A stretch of DNA of 64,000 nucleotides from Laspinema sp. D2d (lineage in GTDB: Bacteria > Cyanobacteriota > Cyanobacteriia > Cyanobacteriales > Laspinemataceae). A program made the position numbers and the translations under genes. Below are positions 31,040 through 39,890 of this stretch, piece after piece. The stretch spans positions 157,140 to 221,139 of the forward strand of contig NZ_JAMXFC010000007.1 of assembly GCF_025370755.1 (NCBI RefSeq), written 5' to 3'. The notes under the pieces are model-generated. The model was not told the DNA's origin and did no database searches. It worked only from the letters and a program-made list of their open reading frames with translations. The first letter of the stretch is position 1. The number at the start of each line of letters is the position of its first letter.

Positions 31040-31067
31040 CCCTCCTTGCTACAAGGGGGGCTTTTTT
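31040..31067 (+). terminator. rho-independent terminator after the MBL-fold gene
   Basis: CCCTCCTTG (31040-31048), loop CTA, CAAGGGGGG (31052-31060), then CTTTTTT. The stem is 9 bp with one G-T pair. It closes the DUF928-cyclase-MBL transcript. The remaining 370 bases to the MscS gene hold no convincing gene. Confidence 0.85.
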
Positions 31068-31438
31068 AGTTGATGGCCCTTCGTCGATTGTCCCCTGGAT
31101 CAACCCCCTGTAACCCGCCCTGAGAATTTGTGGAACCTAGAACGATGGACAGCAGACTAAGGAAAGGACTTTGAACAACCTCCGGAATTCTGACCTAATT
31201 CCTGATCACAGTAGAAGAATCGGAGCAAAATGGGAGAACCCGACTCGCTTCCCGATAGAGATAACACCAACAGCTCACCCCTCCCTGAAACCGAACCCTA
31301 GGGCGATCGCGGACTGATAGTTCAGATCAGGACGAAGCGCTCAATCCATGAGAGGACATTCAAGTGAGCTAATCCCTTGTCTAGCCTCTTTCTCCTAACC
31401 TATAGTAACCTAGCGATTGTTCGCTCGATCCAGGATCA

Positions 31439-32899
31439 ATGAACGAAGCGTTAAAAAGAATAGTAGCACAATCCCTTTCCTGGTTTACCGCTCCAATTCC
31501 CATCGGCAACTATTCAGTTTCAATCAGTGCAATCTTGCAACTGATTATCTGGGTCTTTATTGTTTTGTTCCTCTCCCGTGCCCTCAAGAAATTCCTAAAA
31601 TATCGGCTGCTTGTTAAGCTAGGAATTGATGAAGGAAACCGCGAAGCAATGGCAACCATTATCAGCTATAGCAGTTCCCTGCTAGGGCTGATTATTGTCT
31701 TACAAAGTACCGGGTTTAACCTGGGTTCCTTAATTGTTATTGCCGGAGGTTTAGGGGTTGGGATTGGGTTTGGACTTCAGGAAGTAACCCGCAACTTTAT
31801 CAGTGGTCTGACCTTACTGATAGAACGAAAACTCAAGGTGGGGGATTTTATAGAATTTGACGGAATGTCGGGATATGTCAAAGAAGTTTCCCTGAGATCG
31901 ACTCTCATTCGGACCCGTGACGGGGGGGATGTCGTCGTTCCCAACAGTAAACTCGTTGAAAATAAAGTTCTTAACTGGAGCTACGACTCTTTTCACGCTC
32001 GGATTCAAATTCCCGTGGGAGTTGCCTATAATAGCGACACGGTTTTAGTCACCGAAACCCTGTTAAATGCGGCTTATATGGAACCGGCAGTATTGCACGA
32101 CCCTCCCCCTAAAGTTCTGTTTAAAAATTTTGGGGATAATTCGCTCAACTTTGAACTCTGGGTTTGGGTAAACCGGATTGATCGCGAACCGTTTATTAGG
32201 AGTTCTTTAAATTTTATCATTGAGCATAACCTGCGCCAAAACCAAATTACCGTCCCGTTTCCTCAACGGGATTTATGGATTAGAAATGGAGAAGATTTCA
32301 ACCTGTTGGGCCGAAAAAAAATCTATCAAAATGGGCATCGTCCTGAAAAAATACCGGATACCCTATCCGTTGCCACCGCTTCTCAGACTTTAACCCTCAA
32401 AGATTTGCTGCGGCAGGTGACTTATTTCCAAAACTTTACGGACCTCGAATTAAGACAACTCATCGAAATTGGGCATCGGAAACGCTTGTATCCCTCACAG
32501 ATGTTATTTCAGGAAGGAGACCCAGGAGATGCGTTTTATATTGTGTTATCGGGTTCGGTGGAGGTGTTTGTTGAAAAAATTAATAAGCATCTCACCAATC
32601 TAGGGGCCGGAAAATTTTTTGGGGAATTATCTTTAATGTTAGGAATTCCCCGAACGGCATCGGTACGAGCGTTAGAAGAAACGATTCTGTTTACGATTCA
32701 TCATAATGCCTTTCAAAGCATCTTGCAGGAGCATCCCGAGTTAGCCGAGGAAATCGTTCAAGAATTATGTAAACATCAAGAAGAATTAGCACAGCGGCAA
32801 CAGCAATTAAGAACAATGGGGTTGTTAGATGCCACGGAAGATGATAAAAATCCAGTGGTTTGGGTGAGAAAGCGGCTGCAAAATTTGTTTGGCCTGTAG
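31439..32899 (+). CDS. MscS-family mechanosensitive channel with cyclic-nucleotide-binding domain
   Basis: 486 residues. Two to three membrane segments (about 28-50, 70-88, 96-112) precede the MscS pore and beta domain: GLGVGIGFGLQEVTRNFISGL is the pore helix region and GDFIEFDGMSGYVKEVSLRSTLIRTRDG the beta domain. A C-terminal CNB domain (about 330-450) has the phosphate-binding cassette FGELSLMLGIPRTASV, with Glu396 and Arg405 kept, so it can probably bind cAMP or cGMP. The family gates ion or solute flux under membrane tension or ligand. AGGA precedes the ATG closely. It lies 450 bases past the cyclase operon and is probably separately transcribed. Confidence 0.92.
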   Translation: MNEALKRIVAQSLSWFTAPIPIGNYSVSISAILQLIIWVFIVLFLSRALKKFLKYRLLVKLGIDEGNREAMATIISYSSSLLGLIIVLQSTGFNLGSLIVIAGGLGVGIGFGLQEVTRNFISGLTLLIERKLKVGDFIEFDGMSGYVKEVSLRSTLIRTRDGGDVVVPNSKLVENKVLNWSYDSFHARIQIPVGVAYNSDTVLVTETLLNAAYMEPAVLHDPPPKVLFKNFGDNSLNFELWVWVNRIDREPFIRSSLNFIIEHNLRQNQITVPFPQRDLWIRNGEDFNLLGRKKIYQNGHRPEKIPDTLSVATASQTLTLKDLLRQVTYFQNFTDLELRQLIEIGHRKRLYPSQMLFQEGDPGDAFYIVLSGSVEVFVEKINKHLTNLGAGKFFGELSLMLGIPRTASVRALEETILFTIHHNAFQSILQEHPELAEEIVQELCKHQEELAQRQQQLRTMGLLDATEDDKNPVVWVRKRLQNLFGL

Positions 32900-33180
32900 T
32901 TGGGGGGCCACAGGGGTGCGATCGCCTCCTTGAAGATCCCGATCGCGATCGCACTCATAACCTTGGGATCCCGGCCACCACAGCAGACTCCAGGATGAAT
33001 TCACCCGCCCTGAGTGGGTCGCCCTCAAGGGTGACTCTATCAACAGGAAGAATTTGACCCGAGCGAGACTCTTCCCAGAGTGGGAGTTCAAATCTTTACA
33101 ATAGCTTTATTAAAATAAGGGTATAGGGGGGAGACACCCGTACAGAAATTGCCTATAATTAGGATGGAGTTTACCCGGTT

Positions 33181-33450
33181 ATGGAAGAAAAAATGACTTG
33201 GCCCACCTGCTTAAATTCAATGGCTAAAAAACAGGAATCCAAGCCGAACGGAACGACGGTGCAATTGGCGGAATTCGTCCTGGAGCTCTATGCTGCGGGA
33301 TGGACGCAACAGCAAGTCTTCGGCCAATATCCTCAAATTACCCCAGACCTTGTAACCAGAGTCTTTTCCTTAGCCGCACTCTTGTGTGTTAGAGAAGAGG
33401 TGCTCTCTCAAGTGTCCGGAACACCTGAATCCAGATTATTAAACGTATAA
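33181..33450 (+). CDS. small protein with DUF433-like helix-turn-helix region
   Basis: 89 residues if ATG at 33181 is used. Alternative ATGs at 33193 and 33220 would shorten it to about 85 or 76. Residues about 30-75 (QLAEFVLELYAAGWTQQQVFGQYPQITPDLVTRVFSLAALL) resemble the helical repeat of DUF433-type proteins, which have a short HTH and are sometimes antitoxins. The resemblance is by pattern only. No toxin gene lies next to it. The function is otherwise unknown. Confidence 0.55.
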   Translation: MEEKMTWPTCLNSMAKKQESKPNGTTVQLAEFVLELYAAGWTQQQVFGQYPQITPDLVTRVFSLAALLCVREEVLSQVSGTPESRLLNV

Positions 33451-33500
33451 GCAATCCTTAACAGAACAGCTTTAATATTTTTCCCCTACCCTTTTTAATG

Positions 33501-33521
33501 AAGGGTTTCTGCTGAACCCTT
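33501..33521 (+). terminator. hairpin after the small HTH-like gene
   Basis: AAGGGTT-TCTGCTG-AACCCTT is a perfect 7-bp stem 50 bases after the stop. There is no good T-run behind it, so termination is uncertain. An overlapping alternative hairpin pairs ACCCTT with AAGGGT. Confidence 0.45.
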
Positions 33522-33610
33522 TACTCGAAAACCAAAACAGTAGCGGGTGTTCTAGCTCAAGTCCGACCCGGACCGATTCTTGAGAACCAAAACTATAGCG
33601 ATCGCCCAAT

Positions 33611-33652
33611 AAAAAAATAGTAAAAAAATAGGCGGGGCCTCAACTCCCCGCC
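33611..33652 (-). terminator. rho-independent terminator of the radical SAM gene
   Basis: On the minus strand GGCGGGG (33652-33646) pairs with CCCCGCC (33637-33631) across an 8-base loop, followed by TATTTTTTTAC and a second T-run. It begins 8 bases beyond the stop codon. Confidence 0.9.
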
Positions 33653-33659
33653 ATCAATG

Positions 33660-35237
33660 CTAACTGCGAGAGACCGTAGCAAGAGGCGGGGATTGCTGCG
33701 GCATGGGAGCCGATAACGCCGATTCCAGTTCCGCACAGCCTAAGCGTTCTTCTAAAATTCGCATCACTTCCCGCCCGAAATCATTGGGATTGCGCTGCCA
33801 TGCCTCCAGACAAACCTCCCCGAAGAACGACCCTAGGGGTTCGGGATTCCAAAGTAACTTCCGGGCAGTCCAAGGCATCAAGCTCATGGGGTCGTAACCA
33901 GGTTTCAAAATATTTTCCTGAAACGCATACTCTTCTAAATGCGTATGGGGTTGTAACCCGATAAAAAAGATCGCCGGTTCTACCTTATCTGCTCCAAAAA
34001 TTCGTTCTAGTTCGCGATGATAAGCCAGGGTTTGGCGAATTGTTTCGTAGGTTTCATCAATGACATTAAATGAATAATTAACTGACACCAAATCATTAAA
34101 ACCTGCCGCCTTCAAGTCGCGACAATTTTCCAGAACCACGCGGAGGTTGTAACCCATTCGCATCTTCCGGACCAGTTCTTGGGAACCGCTGGTAATCCCA
34201 ATTTCAAAATAATTCATCCCGGTTTTGACCATTAAATCGCATAATTCCGGGTTCAAATTGTCAGCGCGGATATAGGCAGCCCAGTGAATATCTTCCATTC
34301 CGGCCTCAGAAATTTTCTGGAGTAAAGCGATCGCATCGTTAATATATCGCCGCGCCGGAATAAATTGAGCATCAGTAAACCAAAAATTGCGGATGCCGCG
34401 ATCGTACAGTTGCCGCATTTCCGCCACCACTTCATCGGCTGGATTAATCCGGACTTGCTTCCCTTCAATAACCGTATAAATGCAATAACAACAGTTATGA
34501 GGACAACCGCGCTTGGTTTGGACACCAATATAAAAATCTTGGTCTTGCAAATAATATTGAAACTCCGGCCATAACCGTTCTATATAGTCATAGTCACAAG
34601 CCGTTTTTTCAATTTCTGTGGGTTTTTCATGGATCAGGCGATCGCGCGGAGTCGTTTCCCCCGCCACATAACAGCGCTCATCCCGAAAATCCTGACCCCG
34701 CAGATATTTTTCCAGGAGTGCTTCCCCTTCCCCCACCGAAATAATCGTCCCCGGAGGTAAACTGCGCCCGAGTTGTTCATAAAACACGCTCACTGCACCA
34801 CCCCCCACAATCGCCCTCGCTTCCGGGTGATAGATTTGAGCGCGCTTCACTCCCCGCTTGACTAATCCCAGATTGCGCCAGAGTTCACCATAATAGGCCG
34901 TCGTAATTCGCAGCCCTCCCAAGGCCCCCCGGAGTTTAATCAAGGGATTACGAGCATAGTAAAACTCAAACGCATTTTGCAGGGGATTCCCCCCGCGCCC
35001 ACCAACGGGGGCGTAAATCTGAATATCCCGCCAGGAGAAGACCAGTAAAGTGGGTTGAAAGCGATCGACACAGGCATCAAGAGACTTGGCAAAGTCCAGA
35101 GGGGGGACCGTTCCCATATCAAAAATCTGCTGTTCAACCTCGGGAAACAGCTTGTGCACAAAATCGGCTAGGTAAACGACACCGATCGGGAAGATGGGAT
35201 TGCACGGGAGGCGAACGTAGAGGATGCGATTTTCCAT
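33660..35237 (-). CDS. B12-binding-domain radical SAM protein
   Basis: 525 residues. The N-terminal part (about 1-190) has the layout of a cobalamin-binding Rossmann domain (LYVRLPCNPIFPIGVVYLADFV, later ARAIVGGGAV and IISVGEGEALLEKYL). The radical SAM core (about 230-450) carries KRGCPHNCCYC, the CxxxCxxC cluster site, with downstream FWFTDAQFIPA and IGITSGSQELVRKMRMGY typical of this superfamily. Members conserved in cyanobacteria have been linked by name to photosystem II high-light acclimation; I cannot confirm that this is the same orthologue. The gene is monocistronic with its own terminator. Confidence 0.85.
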   Translation of the reverse strand: MENRILYVRLPCNPIFPIGVVYLADFVHKLFPEVEQQIFDMGTVPPLDFAKSLDACVDRFQPTLLVFSWRDIQIYAPVGGRGGNPLQNAFEFYYARNPLIKLRGALGGLRITTAYYGELWRNLGLVKRGVKRAQIYHPEARAIVGGGAVSVFYEQLGRSLPPGTIISVGEGEALLEKYLRGQDFRDERCYVAGETTPRDRLIHEKPTEIEKTACDYDYIERLWPEFQYYLQDQDFYIGVQTKRGCPHNCCYCIYTVIEGKQVRINPADEVVAEMRQLYDRGIRNFWFTDAQFIPARRYINDAIALLQKISEAGMEDIHWAAYIRADNLNPELCDLMVKTGMNYFEIGITSGSQELVRKMRMGYNLRVVLENCRDLKAAGFNDLVSVNYSFNVIDETYETIRQTLAYHRELERIFGADKVEPAIFFIGLQPHTHLEEYAFQENILKPGYDPMSLMPWTARKLLWNPEPLGSFFGEVCLEAWQRNPNDFGREVMRILEERLGCAELESALSAPMPQQSPPLATVSRS

Positions 35238-35587
35238 CTCGGTAGCGGGGAATAGTTTTTACAAAAAGAGGTTCATATAACTTAACCATACCATCCGCCC
35301 TCTGAATCTGCATGAGCAAGGGGGCAATTCCTTCACCCAAGGAGTCCAGGGCGGCAGGTCCCTGATCTAGCCTGACCCGAACCCTGGGCAATTCAGAAAA
35401 AACTCCCATGATAAGGGGGATCGATAGGTTTCATCAGCATACCTTAACCCTGCTATTTTCTATTTTTAATGAAAAACTTGACTATATTCTCTTCAGTTGG
35501 TAGTCGCGTTTACAGCTTGCGGGGATCGGCTGGTGTTAGGGTTAGAGGGTATAAAGCTTTTTTTGGAAAAAACTCCTCATAAAGGTT
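35238..35587. other. 350-bp divergent intergenic region
   Basis: Lies between the radical SAM gene and the DUF1830 gene and should contain both promoters. A possible -35 TTGACT at 35478-35483 faces the DUF1830 gene, but no convincing -10 stands at the right distance. No gene is seen. Confidence 0.4.
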
Positions 35588-35980
35588 ATGGCTCAAATCC
35601 TCGATCCCATTCCGGCTGACCGCCCCGGTCAAATTCTGTGCTGCTATGTTAATGCGACGAGTAAAATCCAGATTGCTCGGGTCAGTAACGTTTCCAACTG
35701 GTATTTTGAGCGCGTTGTCTTTCCGGGTCAACGTCTGGTTTTTGAAGCATTTCCAGAAGCCCTGTTAGAAATTCATACCGGGATGATGGCAAGTGCTATT
35801 TTATCCGATAAGATCCCCTGTGGACGCCTCCGAGTCATGGATGAGAGTGATCCCAATCCCTCTGCTCGTGGACCAGCGCCGGAAGAAATGCCCCAGCGTC
35901 CCCATAGAAATCCGACTATTGATAATAAAGGGATAGTCTTGAGTGATCCATTCTTGATGACGGCTTTAACGTCGGTTTAA
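35588..35980 (+). CDS. DUF1830 family protein
   Basis: 130 residues. Residues about 10-85 carry the DUF1830 signature: GQILCCYVNATSKIQIARVSNVSNWYFERVVFPGQRLVFEA, then ALLEIHTG and SDKIPCGRLRV. The family is small, cytoplasmic and largely cyanobacterial, with unknown function. The C-terminal 40 residues (Pro/Arg-rich, then DNKGIVLSDPFLMTALTSV) are less conserved. AAAGG precedes the ATG, and a hairpin follows the gene. Confidence 0.9.
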   Translation: MAQILDPIPADRPGQILCCYVNATSKIQIARVSNVSNWYFERVVFPGQRLVFEAFPEALLEIHTGMMASAILSDKIPCGRLRVMDESDPNPSARGPAPEEMPQRPHRNPTIDNKGIVLSDPFLMTALTSV

Positions 35981-36003
35981 TAAGATGAAGATAGGTAGGA
36001 TTT

Positions 36004-36037
36004 GAGGGTGGGTAGTGTTAATAATGCTACCACCCTC
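36004..36037 (+). terminator. terminator-like hairpin after the DUF1830 gene
   Basis: GAGGGTG (36004-36010) pairs with CACCCTC (36031-36037), extended by GTAG/CTAC across a one-base bulge. The sequence behind it (TATCATTTAATAAG) is only moderately T-rich. Confidence 0.65.
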
Positions 36038-36219
36038 TATCATTTAATAAGTTAGATCCTTGACTGAAACACAAGGAATCAAAAATAAAGGATCAAAAAT
36101 AATGGGGCTTGCACCTATCCGAGTGAACGGGTGTTAGGGTTAAACTGGACTGGGACGAGTATTGTGAAGTGTATTCACGATAAACGGACCAGTTAGGCCA
36201 CTGTTTAGGATAAAAGTTT

Positions 36220-36660
36220 GTGGATCTGCCTTCTTTCCTCTGGTTGTGGAAAATCGCAGCCTGGTCAATGGGTTTTTCAATACTGGCCTACAGCCTACTC
36301 GCGGTGAGTGGGCTGTGGATGTATGGCGCTCGCCTCGGGCGTAAACAACAAGGACGAATTTTGGTGCGATCGCTCCACTATGGGTTCGGGATAACCCTCG
36401 TGGCCCTAGTCTTGCTGCTCTTAGCCGTGGGGATTGTGGGGACCCTGGGACATTATGGCTCCCTCGGTCACTCTGTCCATTTATGGGCAGGATTAGGGGT
36501 GGTGGGACTGGTCCTGCTGTCAGCTTGGAGTGCAAATCAGATTGCTCCCGGGCGTCAATGGGCGCGATCGCTGCACATCACCACGAATGCTATTTTATTT
36601 GTGGCACTGGCTTGGGTCTCCTGGACAGGTTGGACCGTGGTGCAAAAATATTTACCTTAA
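36220..36660 (+). CDS. DUF4079 family membrane protein
   Basis: 146 residues from GTG at 36220, with TTTAGGA upstream. Four hydrophobic segments are visible (about 10-33, 53-78, 86-104, 120-138), with conserved-looking LHYGFG, HYGSLGHSVHLWAGLGVVGL and ARSLHITTNAILF containing histidines. DUF4079 proteins are small four-helix membrane proteins of cyanobacteria and plastids, possibly haem-binding; the family function is not established. A second membrane protein gene follows 68 bases downstream. Confidence 0.85.
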   Translation: MDLPSFLWLWKIAAWSMGFSILAYSLLAVSGLWMYGARLGRKQQGRILVRSLHYGFGITLVALVLLLLAVGIVGTLGHYGSLGHSVHLWAGLGVVGLVLLSAWSANQIAPGRQWARSLHITTNAILFVALAWVSWTGWTVVQKYLP

Positions 36661-36728
36661 ATCTCCTTAATCCAGTAGATGCAGTCGGGTGTTGGGGAAA
36701 ACTTTCATGAAATTCCCTTAAACTCTCG

Positions 36729-37355
36729 ATGAGTCAATTTTTTTTAAGAACAAAAAGAGTTGTGTCAATAGAACAAATCGGCGATCGCGCTGAACCTCAA
36801 ACTGAACTCCAAGATAGAGAAGTCCGGGAATTTCGGATTTCTCCCCTGATTCGAGTCACCCTGTTGAGCTTATATATTGCCCTGACGGTGCCGTTACCCT
36901 TTTTGTCTAAAGCAACCGGCGCACCGATTTCTCCGGGTGTGCTGTGGGTAGGATTGGCAATAGGGGCGGTGGCGGTGTATGGGGCACTCAGTGAACGGGC
37001 GATCGCCAATGCCGAAGGCATTCAAGTCACCTATCCCCAGTGGATTCCCCGGGGCGTCCGTAAGGGCTGGATGTTGCCCTGGGATCAGGTGGCGGCGCTC
37101 AAACCGCGCACTACCGGACAGGGGGGGCTAGTGTACTATTTTGTCAGTAAATCCGGCCAAGGGTATCTACTGCCCATGCGGGTGGTGGGGTTTTCCGAGT
37201 TGGTGAAAATTGTGGAAGCAAAAACCGGGATTGATACCCGAGATGTGCGTCCGTTAGCCCAACCTTGGATGTATTTTATTTTGCTGGGATTTACCCTACT
37301 GTTGTTGCTGATCGATGCTTGGACGATCGCCACCGCAGTGACCCTAGGCAGTTAG
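36729..37355 (+). CDS. cyanobacterial PH-like membrane protein of unknown function
   Basis: 208 residues. Two hydrophobic segments at about 42-62 and 70-88, a soluble strand-rich region (about 95-165: GIQVTYPQWIPRGVRKGWMLPWDQVAAL, YYFVSKSGQGYLLPMRVVGF) and a final membrane helix (about 180-203). The central region resembles a bacterial pleckstrin-homology (bPH) domain in layout. I do not recognise a named family. It may be co-transcribed with the preceding DUF4079 gene and with the ABC ATPase 117 bases downstream. Confidence 0.7.
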   Translation: MSQFFLRTKRVVSIEQIGDRAEPQTELQDREVREFRISPLIRVTLLSLYIALTVPLPFLSKATGAPISPGVLWVGLAIGAVAVYGALSERAIANAEGIQVTYPQWIPRGVRKGWMLPWDQVAALKPRTTGQGGLVYYFVSKSGQGYLLPMRVVGFSELVKIVEAKTGIDTRDVRPLAQPWMYFILLGFTLLLLLIDAWTIATAVTLGS

Positions 37356-37472
37356 GGAGACAACACCGCAAGTCTGGGTGATTTTTAGGCCGGACAAGCT
37401 GTATGAGGATAGACTGAAAAAGACTGAAAAAGATAGCGTGTAAAGATTAAAAAACCCTTGCCAATAGAACGA

Positions 37473-38225
37473 ATGGCTCAACTGCGGCTGGATCGGGTCA
37501 GCCTGAACGCAGCGATCGCAGGGGCGAGGATGGAAAAACCCATCCTGAATGAGATTTCTTTTGATGTTTACCCAGGCGATCGCCTTGCCATTGTGGGTCC
37601 TTCTGGCGGGGGAAAAACCTCCTTGTTACGACTGATTGCTCGACTCATCGACCCCACCAGTGGCACGATCTATCTGGATGGACAAGATTATCGCAAAATT
37701 CCGGTCTTGGAACTGCGTCAGCAAGTGACCCTCGTCCTGCAAGACTCCAAACTCTTAGGCATGACCGTCAAAGCGGCGATCGCCTATCCCCTGAATCTGC
37801 GCGGAATGAAATCCCCCGAGATTCAGGAGAGAGTCTCGACTTGGATGGATCGCCTACACCTACCTACCGAATGGCTGGAGCGAACAGAATTGCAGCTATC
37901 GGCAGGACAGCGGCAGCTTGTGGCCCTATGCCGCGCCTTAGTCATTGAACCCAAGATTTTGTTACTCGATGAACCGACCTCCGCCTTAGACGTGGGTCGC
38001 GCTGAGCACCTCCTACAAGTTTTAGCTGAAGTGGCCCTGAATACGGAGACGACTCTGATTATGGTCAATCATCAACTCGACCTCGCCCAGCAGTTTTGCA
38101 ACCGCTTATTATATTTGCACCAAGGTATTCTCCTGGAGGACCTGCCCGAGGAGCAGATTGACTCGAATCGGTTGCGATCGGCGATCGTCCAAGCAGAAGC
38201 AGAGGCTGCCTCGGAATGGGAATGA
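37473..38225 (+). CDS. ABC transporter ATP-binding protein
   Basis: 250 residues from ATG at 37473. A TTG at 37458 would add five residues. All ABC ATPase motifs are present: Walker A VGPSGGGKTSLLR, Q-loop LVLQDSKLLG, signature LSAGQRQLVALCRAL, Walker B ILLLDEPTSALD, and the switch His in MVNHQLD. The signature variant LSAGQ and short length fit the YbbL/phosphate-type exporters and importers. No permease gene is adjacent, though the preceding membrane protein could be a partner. The transported substrate is unknown. It converges on the response regulator gene. Confidence 0.92.
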   Translation: MAQLRLDRVSLNAAIAGARMEKPILNEISFDVYPGDRLAIVGPSGGGKTSLLRLIARLIDPTSGTIYLDGQDYRKIPVLELRQQVTLVLQDSKLLGMTVKAAIAYPLNLRGMKSPEIQERVSTWMDRLHLPTEWLERTELQLSAGQRQLVALCRALVIEPKILLLDEPTSALDVGRAEHLLQVLAEVALNTETTLIMVNHQLDLAQQFCNRLLYLHQGILLEDLPEEQIDSNRLRSAIVQAEAEAASEWE

Positions 38226-38267
38226 GTTGAGACAATTGACAACGGACCTTCTAGGCGTCCAGGGAAT

Positions 38268-39050
38268 CTAGCCGCGAGAGAGTGGAACCGCGCCGACTGG
38301 AGTCAATTGACGCATCAGGGTTTTTTTCCCCATCGTTTGTTCGGGTTGTTGGGAGGGAGTTGCGTTGAGTATTTCCGTATTTAGCCGATAGCCCACATTA
38401 CGGACCGTTTGAATCAAGCTAGGTTGTCGGGGGTCAGTTTCGATTTTTTTCCGCAGGGAGAGCACATGAGTGTCAATCGTGCGGGGATTATCAATGGCAT
38501 CCGGCCAAGCTCGGCGCAGCAGTTCCGGACGGCTCATGGGCAGGCCCCCAGCTTGAGCGAGGACGTACAGCAGACTAAATTCTTGGGGCGTGAGTTCGAT
38601 CGCGTCCTCTTGATATCGAACCCGGCGCTGGACTAAATCAATTTGCAGGTCGCCATAGTCTAAGCTGGCTGGTGGCGTCATTCGGCGATGACGTCGGACC
38701 AGGGATTCGACTCGGGCGAGAAATTCCTGCATCCCAAAAGGTTTTTTCAGGTAGTCATCGGCTCCTGATTTCAAGCCTTCTACAATATCGGATTCGGTAT
38801 TGCGCGCGGATAAAATTAAAATCAACGTTTCTTGCTGCTGGTAGAGCCAGCGGCAAAATTCCAGACCATCGCCATCGGGTAGTTCGTTGTCAAGGATGAC
38901 TAGAGTTGGATGGCGATTATAGAAAATTTCTCGGGCATGACGGATGTCCGCTGATTGATAAACCCCATATCCTACTTGCTGTAGGTGCCACCCTAACAGC
39001 GATCGCAGATGAGGATTGCCTTCCACAATTAAAATGCAAACAGATCCCAC
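38268..39050 (-). CDS. OmpR/PhoB-type response regulator with altered acidic pocket
   Basis: 260 residues from GTG at 39048-39050. The receiver (1-120) has the phospho-acceptor in LVILDNELPDGDG and the conserved Lys in DYLKKPFG, but the acidic pair near the N-terminus is VEGN (Glu10-Gly11) in place of Glu/Asp-Asp. The winged-helix output domain (about 130-230) is clear: LTPQEFSLLYVLAQ, DTHVLSLRKKI, IQTVRNVGYRL. No kinase gene is adjacent. It may respond to metal-independent or weak phosphorylation. I could not assign it to a named cyanobacterial regulator. Confidence 0.9.
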   Translation of the reverse strand: MGSVCILIVEGNPHLRSLLGWHLQQVGYGVYQSADIRHAREIFYNRHPTLVILDNELPDGDGLEFCRWLYQQQETLILILSARNTESDIVEGLKSGADDYLKKPFGMQEFLARVESLVRRHRRMTPPASLDYGDLQIDLVQRRVRYQEDAIELTPQEFSLLYVLAQAGGLPMSRPELLRRAWPDAIDNPRTIDTHVLSLRKKIETDPRQPSLIQTVRNVGYRLNTEILNATPSQQPEQTMGKKTLMRQLTPVGAVPLSRG

Positions 39051-39308
39051 AACTGAGTTGTTTCCTTCACGTCGGTGGAATTTAGGTTACCAAACCTTTT
39101 GTCAGGGTTTTGTAACTTCCGCTACCCTGAGTCCCCCGCAAATGTTAAGGAATTCCAAATAAAATGGTGCTTTAGGTAAAAATTCCGTCAAGGAGGCGAT
39201 CGCAATGCCACAATCGCCAGACCCTTAGAAGAAATGGCAGTAAAATAAGAGTAGGGCAATAGTTCGATAGCACCTAACGCCAGTTTACCTGGGCGATCCC
39301 CAGAATCA

Positions 39309-39435
39309 TCCCATTGTTCCCTAACCCAGCGCAAAGGCTCTGAGCGGGTCTGAGCAGCGGGCTTCAGACCTAGTGAACCTCGGGTTCATTCCTCTGGATC
39401 CCGGAGGGGTCACCCCCTAGATGGCACCAATGGGA
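39309..39435 (+). ncRNA. candidate structured RNA: three hairpins inside a closing stem
   Basis: An 8-bp outer stem pairs TCCCATTG (39309-39316) with CAATGGGA (39428-39435). Inside are GGTCTGA/TCAGACC (39347-39353 with 39364-39370), TGAACC-TCG-GGTTCA (39374-39388) and CCTCTGG-ATC-CCGGAGG (39391-39407, one G-U pair), with GGGG-TCA-CCCC as an alternative last helix. The elements are nearly contiguous. It lies 75 bases before the DUF6761-like ATG and may be its leader or a separate small RNA; strand is not proven. It matches no RNA class I recognise. Confidence 0.45.
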
Positions 39436-39510
39436 CCGAGCCGGTTTAAGGGAAAACGGACTGGAGTCACCGGATAATTGCTGACTTTTACACCATTCGA
39501 GGTTTTAATT

Positions 39511-39762
39511 ATGCTTCAAGATACTGCAACCATTCGCCATTATCAAAAACTCACCGATTCCTTGGTGGATATGTGGAATCGGGGATATCGCATTGATGAT
39601 TTGCGCCTTTATTTAGAGGGGTATATTGCCGCCATGCGACAAACGAATACCATCGAAGCGTTCCACATCCACAGGTTTGAGGAAGAGGCTATTCGATTTC
39701 TCCACGATCCGTCTAATTTCGAGATGGTCCCCCAGCCCCAGGCTGAAACCGGCTACTATTGA
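39511..39762 (+). CDS. conserved cyanobacterial small protein (DUF6761-like)
   Basis: 83 residues from ATG at 39511. The frame continues upstream to a TTG at 39478, but homologues as I recall them begin MLQDT. The sequence MLQDTATIRHYQKLTDSLVD, then MWNRGYRIDDLRLYLEGYIAAMR and FEEEAIRFLHDPSNFE is strongly reminiscent of a short helical cyanobacterial family named DUF6761. The function is unknown. It is followed by a strong bidirectional terminator shared with the convergent glutaredoxin gene. Confidence 0.8.
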   Translation: MLQDTATIRHYQKLTDSLVDMWNRGYRIDDLRLYLEGYIAAMRQTNTIEAFHIHRFEEEAIRFLHDPSNFEMVPQPQAETGYY

Positions 39763-39890
39763 CCAGGCCCGTGGGAAGTTGACATCTTATCGGCAAAGAG
39801 TAACCAGCATCATAGCGCGATCGCTATTGATGCTTGGGTTTCTTGAGCCCTGTATTCATAATTTTTATTTTATTTGAATCTTTCATCCAT

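Noticed and set aside
31230..31301. 23-codon plus-strand frame with GGAG upstream
   Set aside because: Too short, low-complexity Ser/Pro/Glu composition and no context; the GGAG match alone is weak.
39370..39395. tRNA-like T-arm (GAACC-TCG-GGTTC)
   Set aside because: The loop is three bases, no acceptor or anticodon arm can be drawn around it, and no CCA-proximal structure is present.
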